64,000 nucleotides of DNA, taken from Actinoplanes sp. M2I2. GTDB lineage: Bacteria > Actinomycetota > Actinomycetes > Mycobacteriales > Micromonosporaceae. The stretch is from contig NZ_JALPVJ010000001.1 of the NCBI RefSeq assembly GCF_023544445.1, positions 186,001 through 250,000 on the forward strand. Direction: 5' to 3'. Every line of letters starts with the position of its first letter. Positions within the stretch are counted from its first letter, which is position 1. A program made the position numbers and the translations under genes. Shown here piece after piece: positions 1 to 7,111 of this stretch. The notes under the pieces were generated by a model, which saw nothing but the letters and a program-made list of their open reading frames with translations, had not been told where the DNA came from and made no database searches.

Positions 1-144
1 GACGGCCAGCACCAGGGCCGCGATCGACACGCGCAGCAGCACGACGCCGGTCGCGCCGAGATCGTCGAAGAGCGTGCGCCCGACCGCCTGCCCGAACTGG
101 ATCGAGGCCACGGACACCAGCACCAGCAGGGGTGCGCCGGACAT
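1..144 (-). CDS. EamA/RhtA-like DMT-superfamily transporter, N-terminal fragment
   Basis: Only the first 48 codons are in the window; the gene starts at ATG 144 and runs off the left edge. The visible peptide begins MSGAPLLVLVSVASIQFG and has the hydrophobic first helix and FDDLGATGVVLLR segment typical of the first membrane span and loop of EamA (RhtA-like) drug/metabolite exporters. It is divergent from the amidotransferase-glnE operon. Substrate cannot be inferred. The family call rests on a short stretch, so confidence is moderate. Confidence 0.6.
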   Translation of the reverse strand, partial: MSGAPLLVLVSVASIQFGQAVGRTLFDDLGATGVVLLRVSIAALVLAV

Positions 145-300
145 GTCGTACCCCCGGTCTACGTTGCCTCCCGTGGACGCTATCGACCCGATCAACGAGG
201 TCAACCTCGTCGTACGCCGTTCCGGTGATCCCACTTCGCCGGGCACGGCGGTCCACACCGAGCCGCCGATGCGTTTCCCGTCCCCTGAAGGGTTAGCCTC

Positions 301-1092
301 GTGAGCGTGGCGACTGCACTTGTCATCGAGAACGACCCGTCCGACGACCCGCGCCGGCTGGGCGAGTGGCTGACCGAGGCGGGGCTCGAGCTCACCGTCC
401 TGCGGCCGCACGCCGGTGACGAGATCCCCGAGACCCTCGACGGCTACGTCGCGCTCATAGTCATGGGGGGCGACCAGGCGGCGTATTCCGACGCCGAGGG
501 GCTGCCCGGCGCGCCGTGGTTCCCCTCGCTGGAGGGGCTGCTGCGCAAGGCGGTACGCCACCGCGTGCCCACGCTCGGCGTCTGCCTCGGCGGTCAGCTG
601 CTCGCCAGCGCCCACGGCGGTCTGGTCGAGCGCAGCACGAGCGGCCCCGAGATCGGTCCGGGCCTGGTCGGCAAGCGCGACGCCGCCGACACCGACCCCC
701 TCTTCAAATGGGTGCCGCTGCTGCCCGACGTCATCCAGTGGCACCGCGACGAGATCACCGAGCTGCCGCTCAAGGCGGTGCTGCTGGCCGCCTCCAGCCG
801 CTACCCCCATCAGGCCTTCCGCATCGGCGACCGCGCCTGGGGCATCCAGTTCCACATCGAGTGCGACGTCGAGATGATCGAGCAGTGGGCGGTCAGCGAC
901 CGGGCCGCCATCGACGAGCTGGGCTACGACCCCGAGGCGGTCGTCTACGCCACAGCCGAGCTGCTGCCCGACGTCGAAGAGGTGTGGCAGCCGTTCGCCG
1001 CCCGATTCGCCGCGCTGGCCCTGGGCACTCTGCCCGACGCCGACATACCCGACGCCGGCACCGGCCGCACCCTCCCGCTGCTGGGGCACTGA
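301..1092 (+). CDS. class I glutamine amidotransferase (GMP synthase-like)
   Basis: This 263-residue single-domain type 1 glutamine amidotransferase should hydrolyse glutamine and pass ammonia to an unknown acceptor. The triad is visible: nucleophile Cys95 in GVCLGGQ, and His185 and Glu187 in GIQFHIE. An oxyanion-type MGGDQ segment lies at 55-59. No synthetase domain is attached, so the acceptor substrate is unknown. GTG 301 follows a weak AAGGG. The stop is 3 nt before glnE, so the two are almost certainly co-transcribed, linking this enzyme to nitrogen metabolism. The family also includes gamma-glutamyl hydrolase-like and guaA-like proteins, so the precise role is open. Confidence 0.85.
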   Translation: MSVATALVIENDPSDDPRRLGEWLTEAGLELTVLRPHAGDEIPETLDGYVALIVMGGDQAAYSDAEGLPGAPWFPSLEGLLRKAVRHRVPTLGVCLGGQLLASAHGGLVERSTSGPEIGPGLVGKRDAADTDPLFKWVPLLPDVIQWHRDEITELPLKAVLLAASSRYPHQAFRIGDRAWGIQFHIECDVEMIEQWAVSDRAAIDELGYDPEAVVYATAELLPDVEEVWQPFAARFAALALGTLPDADIPDAGTGRTLPLLGH

Positions 1093-1095
1093 CCC

Positions 1096-4000
1096 GTGAC
1101 CCGGCCCAGCCGGCTCGCCCGGTACGGATTCGCCGACAACGGGGCCCGCGCCTCCGATCTGCTCGGCCCGACCGGGTTGCGGTTGTGGGACGCGGAGTCG
1201 CAGGCGCCCACCAGCGCCGACGCCGCCGATCTGCTCAGTACGCTGTCCCGCGCGGCCGATCCCAACCTGGCTCTGCGCCAGTTCCACCGGCTGGTCGAGG
1301 CGGCCGCCAGGGCCGCCGCGCGCGGCAACGGCGGCCCGGTGACCGGTCCGGGCGGCGAGATCACGACGAACGAGGCCACCGAGGAGCTGTTCGGCGCCCT
1401 GGCCGGGGACGCGGGCCTGCGCCGCCGGCTGGTCGCGGTGCTGGGCGCCTCGTCCGCGCTGGGCGATCACCTGGTGGCCAACCCGGACGACTGGCGGGTG
1501 CTCGGCACCGGCAAGACCGGGCTGCCGCCCAACGCCGACGGGCATCTCGAGGTCGAGGGCGACGAGCCGAGCGTGCCGGCGCTGCGCCGGGCCTACCGCA
1601 TCTCGCTGCTGCGCATCGCCGCGGCCGATCTCACCGGCGGCCGCGGGCTCGAACCGACCATGGCGGCGCTCTCCCGCCTGGCCGACGAGACGCTCGCCGC
1701 CGCGTACGCCATCGCGGTCGCGGGTCTGCCGGCCGGCACGGCCGAGCCGAGCCTGGCCGTGGTCGCGATGGGCAAGTGCGGGGGCAACGAGCTCAACTAC
1801 GTCTCGGACGTCGACGTCATCTTCGTGGCCGACTCCGACGACGACCTGAACTCCGGCACCGTCGTCGCGGCCCGGCTCATCGAGATCTGCGGCATGGTCG
1901 CCTGGCCGGTCGACGCGGCCCTGCGGCCCGAGGGCAGCCGTGGCCCGCTGGTCCGCACGCTCGCCAGCCACCAGGCCTACTACCGTCGCTGGGCGCGCAC
2001 CTGGGAGTTCCAGGCGCTGCTCAAGGCCCGCCCGGCCGCGGGCGATCTGGGGCTGGGCCGGCGCTGGATCGACGACCTGGCTCCGCTGGTGTGGCATGCC
2101 GCCGAGCGGCCCGAGGCGGTCCCCGACGTCCGCGACATGCGCCGCAAGATCATCGAGAACGTGCCGCCCGGGCTGGTCGACCGCGAGATCAAGCGGGGTC
2201 CCGGCGGGCTGCGCGACATCGAGTTCGCCGTCCAGCTGCTGCAGCTCGTGCACGGCCGCATCGACGAGACGCTGCGCGCGCCGGGCACCATCCCGGCGCT
2301 GCGCGCGCTGGTCACCGGCGGCTATGTCGGCCGCGACGACGGGGAGACGTTGCTGCGCGGCTACCGCTTCCTGCGGGGAGTCGAGCACCGCCTGCAACTT
2401 CAGCAACTCCGGCGTACGCATACCGTGCCCGACGATCCGGCCGCCCAGCGCTGGCTGGCCGCCGCCCTCGGCTACACGGCTCTGCCCGGCCGTGACGCCG
2501 TCGAGGCGTTCCGCTCCGACTGGGTGGGCCACGCCGCCCAGGTCCGTCGCCTGCATATCAAGTTGCTCTACCAGCCGCTGCTCGAGGCCGTGGCCCGGGT
2601 GCCGGCCGAGGCGCTGCGGATGACCACCGAGTCGGCCGGCCGCCGGCTCGAGGTCCTGGGCTTCGCCGACCCGGCCGGGGCGCTGCGCCACCTGCAGGCG
2701 CTCACCGGCGGCGTCACCCGCACGTCGGCGATCCAGCGCACCCTGCTGCCGATGCTGCTGCAGGAGTTCGCCGACGCGCCCGAGCCCGACCGCGGCCTGC
2801 TCAACTACCGCCACGTCTCCGACAAGCTGGGCAGCACGCCGTGGTATCTGCGCCTGCTGCGCGACGGCGGCCCGGTCGCCCGCCGGCTGGCCCGGGTGCT
2901 CAGCCTGTCCCGGTACGCGACCGACCTGCTCACCCGCGACCCCGAGGCGCTGCGCCTGCTGGCCAACGACACCGAGCTGCAGCCCCGCTCGCGCGAGTCG
3001 CTGCTCGACGGCTTCGTGGCCGCCGCCGACCGCTACACCGAAGATCCCGCAAAGGCGATCGCCGCCGTCCGAGCCCGTCGCCGCCGCGAGCTGTTCCGCC
3101 TGGCCTGCGCCGACATCCTCAGCCGGGCCGGCGAGCTGGCGCCGGCCCAGCCGCTCGACGTCGACGCGATCGGCATCGCGCTCTCCGACGTCACCGACGC
3201 GACGCTGAACGCCGCCCTGAGCGTGGCCCGGCGCGCCCATCCCGGCCCCGACGGACTGCGTTTCGCGATCATCGGCATGGGACGTCTCGGCGGTTACGAG
3301 ATGAGCTATCCGTCCGACGCCGACGTCCTGTTCGTCTACGACCCCGCCCCCGGCGTGCCCGAGAGCGAGTCGAGCACGGCCGCCCGGGTGATCGCCGAGG
3401 AGATGCGGCGGGCCCTGACCGCGCCGGCCCCCGACCCCGAGCTCGGCATCGACGCCGACCTGCGCCCCGAGGGCCGGCAGGGCCCCCTGGTCCGCAGCCT
3501 GGCTGCCTACCAGCAGTACTACGCCCGCTGGTCGCGCGTCTGGGAGGCCCAGGCGCTGCTCCGCGCCCGTTTCGTCTGCGGCGACGCCGACCTGGGCCGC
3601 CGGTTCGAGGAACTGGCCGACAAGATCCGCTATCCCGAGGGCGGCCTCACCCGCGAGCAGGTCGTCGAGATCCGCCGCATCAAGGCCCGCGTCGAAGTCG
3701 AGCGCCTACCCCGCAACGCCGACCCGCAGACCCACACCAAGCTCGGCCGCGGCGGCCTCTCGGACGTGGAGTGGGCCATCCAACTGCTCCAGTTGCGGCA
3801 CGCCTACGCGGTCCCCGGCCTGCGACGCACCCGCACGCTCGAAGCCCTCGACGCGGCGCTCAAGGCCAAGCTGATCGACAAGGTCGACGCGGCCGCGATG
3901 ACCGCCGGCTGGACCCTGGCCGCCCAGGTGCGCAACGCGCTGACCCTGGTCCGCGGCCGCCCGACCGACCAACTGCCCCGCCACGGCGTCGAGCTGGCCG

Positions 4001-4107
4001 GCACGGTGCAACTTCTCGGCGGCGACGACCCGGGCGAGTTCGTCGACCGCTACCTGAGGCTGACCCGCCGCTCCCGGGCGGCGATGGAGCGGGTGCTCGA
4101 GTCATAA
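1096..4107 (+). CDS. glnE: bifunctional glutamine synthetase adenylyltransferase/deadenylylase GlnE
   Basis: GlnE attaches AMP to, or removes it from, a tyrosine of glutamine synthetase in response to nitrogen status. The 1003-residue protein has the two expected nucleotidyltransferase domains. The N-terminal one carries GMGKCGGNELNYVSDVDVIF from about residue 222 (the deadenylylating half in the E. coli model). The C-terminal one carries GMGRLGGYEMSYPSDADVLF from about residue 725 (the adenylylating half). Both keep the G-G-x-E-x-x-Y-x-S-D-x-D metal-binding core, and helical PII-responsive segments lie between and after them. GTG 1096 is 3 nt after the amidotransferase stop. Its substrate glnA lies about 25 kb downstream with the modified tyrosine intact. 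Confidence 0.97.
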   Translation: MTRPSRLARYGFADNGARASDLLGPTGLRLWDAESQAPTSADAADLLSTLSRAADPNLALRQFHRLVEAAARAAARGNGGPVTGPGGEITTNEATEELFGALAGDAGLRRRLVAVLGASSALGDHLVANPDDWRVLGTGKTGLPPNADGHLEVEGDEPSVPALRRAYRISLLRIAAADLTGGRGLEPTMAALSRLADETLAAAYAIAVAGLPAGTAEPSLAVVAMGKCGGNELNYVSDVDVIFVADSDDDLNSGTVVAARLIEICGMVAWPVDAALRPEGSRGPLVRTLASHQAYYRRWARTWEFQALLKARPAAGDLGLGRRWIDDLAPLVWHAAERPEAVPDVRDMRRKIIENVPPGLVDREIKRGPGGLRDIEFAVQLLQLVHGRIDETLRAPGTIPALRALVTGGYVGRDDGETLLRGYRFLRGVEHRLQLQQLRRTHTVPDDPAAQRWLAAALGYTALPGRDAVEAFRSDWVGHAAQVRRLHIKLLYQPLLEAVARVPAEALRMTTESAGRRLEVLGFADPAGALRHLQALTGGVTRTSAIQRTLLPMLLQEFADAPEPDRGLLNYRHVSDKLGSTPWYLRLLRDGGPVARRLARVLSLSRYATDLLTRDPEALRLLANDTELQPRSRESLLDGFVAAADRYTEDPAKAIAAVRARRRRELFRLACADILSRAGELAPAQPLDVDAIGIALSDVTDATLNAALSVARRAHPGPDGLRFAIIGMGRLGGYEMSYPSDADVLFVYDPAPGVPESESSTAARVIAEEMRRALTAPAPDPELGIDADLRPEGRQGPLVRSLAAYQQYYARWSRVWEAQALLRARFVCGDADLGRRFEELADKIRYPEGGLTREQVVEIRRIKARVEVERLPRNADPQTHTKLGRGGLSDVEWAIQLLQLRHAYAVPGLRRTRTLEALDAALKAKLIDKVDAAAMTAGWTLAAQVRNALTLVRGRPTDQLPRHGVELAGTVQLLGGDDPGEFVDRYLRLTRRSRAAMERVLES

Positions 4108-4156
4108 AGTCCCGCACCGGTGGGTATGTCCCTGACGAACCCCAGGGAGGTCACCA

Positions 4157-4351
4157 ATGTTGTTCAACCTTGTCCGCCGCTACGCCATCATGGCGATCGC
4201 TGTCCCGCTCGCCGCAGCCGGCGCCCGCAAACTGAGCGAAACGCTCGAAGCCAAGCGAGGCCCCAGCCGCAGCACCCGGCTCCTGCGCCAGGGCGCCGAC
4301 TTCGTCACCGGCCTGCGAGGCCAGAAGAAAAAGCGCCGCTTCGGCTGGTGA
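4157..4351 (+). CDS. small hypothetical protein with N-terminal hydrophobic segment
   Basis: This 64-residue protein begins MLFNLVRRYAIMAIAVPLAAAG, a likely single membrane-inserted helix, and ends in a basic tail (GQKKKRRFGW). A strong Shine-Dalgarno (GGGAGGT) lies 5 nt before the ATG. It sits 49 nt after glnE on the same strand and may be read from the same transcript. I recognise no family; similar small basic membrane-associated proteins are common in actinobacteria. Confidence 0.7.
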   Translation: MLFNLVRRYAIMAIAVPLAAAGARKLSETLEAKRGPSRSTRLLRQGADFVTGLRGQKKKRRFGW

Positions 4352-4400
4352 CGCCGTAACCGCACGCTGCGGATGGGGCGAGTGCTGACTGCCTCCCGAA

Positions 4401-4431
4401 CGTCCGGGCGGCAGCAGCAGCCACCCGGACG
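4401..4431 (+). terminator. possible stem-loop after the glnE operon
   Basis: An 8-bp perfect inverted repeat CGTCCGGG / CCCGGACG with a 15-nt loop, about 50 nt after the small gene at 4157-4351. There is no T-run. A weak candidate terminator. Confidence 0.3.
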
Positions 4432-4452
4432 GCAGCGCACCGCGGAGCGTCC

Positions 4453-4480
4453 GGGTGCTGGGTGCTGGGTGCTGGGTGCT
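4453..4480. repeat. 7-bp tandem repeat, four copies
   Basis: GGGTGCT is repeated exactly four times in the short intergenic stretch between the glnE side and the leftward accessory operon. No function is visible. It is a simple repeat likely to vary in copy number. Confidence 0.9.
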
Positions 4481-4564
4481 GAGCTGATTGAGGGCGCCCA
4501 TGGCTGATCGCATTTCGACCGACGACATCGTGGCCCTGTGCTGCCTTGCCGGAGGCGAGTGCGC

Positions 4565-4822
4565 TCAGTGCTCGTCGAGCAGTTCCCTGGCCGCCGCCAG
4601 GAGAACGTCGCGGGGAATCTCGACGAGGTTCTCACCTGCGGGCAGCTCGACTCCGGCGGTTGCGGCGTCAACCGCATAGCCTTGGACCACCAGTGATGTC
4701 CGGTTCGTCCGATAGACGGCCGGACAGGTCCCGCTTCCGCAGGCTTTGCCGACAAGTGCTTCGACGCGCAGATCAACAGCGGCCGTCTCAGCGGTAGTGA
4801 GGTGGTCGTCATGGGTCGCCAT
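4565..4822 (-). CDS. small CGxGTCPxVY-motif protein A (Scr1-regulator-associated)
   Basis: An 85-residue protein of unknown function with ACGSGTCPAVY near residues 28-38, then VVQGYAVDAATAG and LPAGENLVEIPRDVLLAAA. The same blocks occur in the protein encoded at 5766-5990, so the two are paralogues. Together they flank an XRE regulator on the same strand, 41 nt away. ATG 4822 is chosen over the upstream in-frame TTG because TACCTT lies 7 nt before it, the leaderless spacing seen across this window. The paired cysteines suggest metal binding or a disulfide, but this is only a guess. DUF397 proteins are the more usual partners of this regulator class; this sequence does not look like DUF397. 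Confidence 0.75.
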   Translation of the reverse strand: MATHDDHLTTAETAAVDLRVEALVGKACGSGTCPAVYRTNRTSLVVQGYAVDAATAGVELPAGENLVEIPRDVLLAAARELLDEH

Positions 4823-4829
4823 GTCACCC

Positions 4830-4835
4830 AAGGTA
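4830..4835 (-). promoter_or_regulatory. -10 hexamer TACCTT, leaderless start for 4565-4822
   Basis: TACCTT read on the minus strand, 7 nt upstream of ATG 4822, suggests transcription starting at the start codon. The gene may therefore be expressed separately from the XRE gene. Confidence 0.45.
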
Positions 4836-4863
4836 CGGAGAGAAGTGCCATCGCTACAACGGG

Positions 4864-5748
4864 TCAGGCGGCGGCGTCCGTTCGCATGGTGCGATACATA
4901 TCTTGATATCTGTCCAATATGGGACTGATATGGGTGGTCGCGATCTCTTCAAGAGCGTCGAAGACGACCCTGTGCTGCCGGACCGCCTTGCGTCCGGCTC
5001 GCGAGACCAGACTGCTGTTGATCAAATCCGTCATCACGTGTTTGTCGCCCATGAGCTCGAAGCCGCTCAGGGGCGGAATGGGCCATCGAGCGTTGAGCGG
5101 AATAATACGCATTGACACATTGGGCAAGGTGGCGAGTTCCCGCAGGCGACCGATCTGACTGGCCATGTCGAGCGGCTTGCAGACCACATTGCAAAGCACG
5201 GTCTCGGCGATGACGAAGTGGAACTGGCGGTCGGTCTCGTAGAGCGCCATGCTCCGGGCCTGCCGCGCTGCGACCGCCTCCTGCACGGCGTGATCGGACC
5301 CGGCGGACGTCCGGTCGCCGACCTCGAAGCGGATGGCCTGCAGGATGGCCCGCGCGTATTCGCTGGTCTGCAGGAGTCCGGGCACCACGGCGTGCTGGAA
5401 GACGCGCACTTCATGTGCCGGCGCCTCGAGCGATCTGACGAATTCCTGGCGGTTCCACAGGTTCGGTTCAACGCTCTGCCAGTCCACGAACTGCTCGTCC
5501 GAGTGCTCCGCGAGCGACGCCAGCCGGTCGACCTCGTCGGGCGGAAGGTCGAGCCCTTCGGCGAGCAGCCGGACCACTTGCGGATCGGGAGTGGAGACTC
5601 CCGTCTCCAGGCGGGAAATCTTGGCCTGGCTCATACCGACCTTGTCGCCCAGGACCTGGCCGGAGATCTTCTTGCGCTTGCGCCAGCGGGCAAGCGCGGC
5701 GCCGACGGTTTCGCCGGCGCTCTTGGGAGGGGTGGGCGAGTCGGACAT
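4864..5748 (-). CDS. XRE-family regulator with DUF5753 domain (Scr1 type)
   Basis: This 294-residue regulator has an N-terminal helix-turn-helix at about residues 14-70 (KISGQVLGDKVGMSQAKISRLETG) and a long C-terminal DUF5753-like effector domain from about residue 90. That domain contains the family's QHAVVPGLLQTSEYAR and RIIPLNARWP-like segments. Such proteins (Scr1, BldB-associated and related regulators) are present in many copies in filamentous actinobacteria and usually work with a small neighbouring protein. It begins 17 nt after the small protein at 5766-5990, so the two are co-transcribed. A purine-rich stretch precedes ATG 5748. Confidence 0.92.
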   Translation of the reverse strand: MSDSPTPPKSAGETVGAALARWRKRKKISGQVLGDKVGMSQAKISRLETGVSTPDPQVVRLLAEGLDLPPDEVDRLASLAEHSDEQFVDWQSVEPNLWNRQEFVRSLEAPAHEVRVFQHAVVPGLLQTSEYARAILQAIRFEVGDRTSAGSDHAVQEAVAARQARSMALYETDRQFHFVIAETVLCNVVCKPLDMASQIGRLRELATLPNVSMRIIPLNARWPIPPLSGFELMGDKHVMTDLINSSLVSRAGRKAVRQHRVVFDALEEIATTHISPILDRYQDMYRTMRTDAAA

Positions 5749-5765
5749 CTCCGCTCGCCCCCCTT

Positions 5766-5990
5766 CTAACTGGCCGCCTTGGCCGCAGCGATGAGGATGT
5801 CCTTCGGGATCATCACGAGTTGCTCGCCCGCGGGCAGATTGATCCCGGCGTCCTCAGCAGTGACGATATATCCCTGTACCACGACGGATTCTTCGTCCGC
5901 GCCGTACACGGTCGGGCACGTGCCGGTGCCGCAATCTGAGGCATACATAGTGAGGCGCAGCTTTGCGCCCGGTTTCGGTAAGTTTGTCAC
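5766..5990 (-). CDS. small CGxGTCPxVY-motif protein B, first gene of XRE operon
   Basis: A 74-residue paralogue of the protein at 4565-4822. It shares CGTGTCPTVY (about residues 20-29), VVQGYIVTAEDAG and LPAGEQLVMIPKDILIAAAK. Function unknown. GTG 5990 is 8 nt below a TATAGT hexamer with no Shine-Dalgarno, so it is probably the leaderless first gene of the small-protein/XRE transcript. An internal ATG 14 codons later is possible but would remove the basic N-terminus. The two paralogues around one regulator suggest a duplicated partner protein or ligand sensor. Confidence 0.75.
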   Translation of the reverse strand: MTNLPKPGAKLRLTMYASDCGTGTCPTVYGADEESVVVQGYIVTAEDAGINLPAGEQLVMIPKDILIAAAKAAS

Positions 5991-5998
5991 GTACGCGG

Positions 5999-6004
5999 AC
6001 TATA
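5999..6004 (-). promoter_or_regulatory. -10 hexamer TATAGT for the XRE operon (leaderless)
   Basis: TATAGT on the minus strand ends 8 nt before GTG 5990. The expected -35 zone (about 6022-6027) falls inside the inverted repeat at 6020-6044. Confidence 0.5.
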
Positions 6005-6019
6005 CATGACTCGTCAAGG

Positions 6020-6044
6020 CTCTATGCGTGTATCCCGCATAGAG
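6020..6044. promoter_or_regulatory. 9-bp inverted repeat, candidate operator of the XRE operon
   Basis: Perfect arms CTCTATGCG and CGCATAGAG are separated by 7 nt. The repeat covers the presumed -35 region of the leftward small-protein/XRE operon, as expected for autoregulation by the encoded regulator. The site is seen in the sequence; binding is inferred. Confidence 0.5.
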
Positions 6045-6617
6045 ACCATGCAACCACACGGTGGAGTGAACCGAAACCCCACGCGCCACATCGTGAACAG
6101 TCTGAAGACGAATTCACGTACGCGCATCACTCTTGCCAAGCGCTGCATAACCCTGGATATTCAAACACAGAGGGTCACGTAGGAATGACTGCAGGCGCAG
6201 GCATCAACTTCGCTCTGTGATCATTTCGCCGAGCGACGTCGAGGTCGGGCCCTTGGCAGTGCATATGCGGCCTGATGTGGAGGTCGATCACATGCTCCCG
6301 TCCGTACCCACCCCACCGACGAGCAACGACGGCTTCCTCGATGCGGTACGTGTTGGTTCTTCGATCGATGTGCCTCTTGCTCGCCACACCGTCCGTCCTG
6401 TAGCCCGGCGTGTCACGCGGTTCCTGCGCCGGGTCCCTTCGCCGCCGGCGCTCCCGTCCGAGCCGCCACGGCGCCGGCACTCTCTCCGGTCGCGGTCGTC
6501 GCGGCCCTCGTCCTGGTGGCCGCGGCAGCGGTCAGCGGCCCCTGAGTGGTCGCTCTTCCCGAGCCGTCCGGGTCCGCGCCCGGGCGACCCCGCCCTCGTC
6601 AAGGACCGGAGACCTCG
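6045..6617. other. 573-bp stretch without a confident gene
   Basis: Open frames exist on both strands (for example a GTG-initiated frame from 6217 on the plus strand), but their products are arginine/proline-rich without recognisable motifs and they overlap one another. The left part (about 6050-6200) has lower GC than its surroundings. I see no gene here that I can support. Confidence 0.5.
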
Positions 6618-6986
6618 ATGACTATGTCTTTGCTGGCCGGGATCGTCGCGCTGATCGTGCTGCTGATCGTCCTCAGCGAGATCCTCGCGGCCGTGCTTCC
6701 GCTGATCATCATCCTGACGTGCGTACCCGCGCGGGATCGTGACGGGCTTGCCCGTGTGCTCGCGGCCATCGACTCCTCGCGCCGGCTGCGGATCTGGTCG
6801 GCGCTCCGTCTCGCCGTGACGCTGCGCCGCCAGGAGATCGAGCACGCGCGCGTCTCTCGTGATCCGTGTCAGAACCCGTACGCGCATCTGAACGCGTACT
6901 TCGCCGACCTGCCCGGCGACGCGCCGCTGAACCAGCCACACCGCCGCGTGGAACCGGTCAGCCCGCCCGCCCGGTCCGGCGAATGA
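6618..6986 (+). CDS. small membrane protein of unknown function
   Basis: A 122-residue protein beginning MTMSLLAGIVALIVLLIVLS. The hydrophobic N-terminus spans about residues 3-37, long enough for one or two helices, followed by a soluble basic tail (RVLAAIDSSRRLRIWSALRLA). ATG 6618 is preferred over an upstream GTG because GGAG lies about 8 nt before it and the membrane segment begins at once. It stands alone between the XRE operon and a leftward membrane protein. No family recognised. Confidence 0.55.
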   Translation: MTMSLLAGIVALIVLLIVLSEILAAVLPLIIILTCVPARDRDGLARVLAAIDSSRRLRIWSALRLAVTLRRQEIEHARVSRDPCQNPYAHLNAYFADLPGDAPLNQPHRRVEPVSPPARSGE

Positions 6987-7111
6987 TCACTCGCTGACAC
7001 GGCGAGGTCCGTAGCGGAGCGGCCGGGCCGTCGACCCGCACCTGGCAGCACACCGCACCGCGTCTTCACTGAACTGAACCGTGTCCTTGCTGGACCGTGT
7101 TCTTGGACCGG

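Noticed and set aside
6217..6621. GTG-initiated frame of 134 codons
   Set aside because: No Shine-Dalgarno or suitable -10, product turns into an Arg/Pro string, and it overlaps the better-supported small membrane gene.
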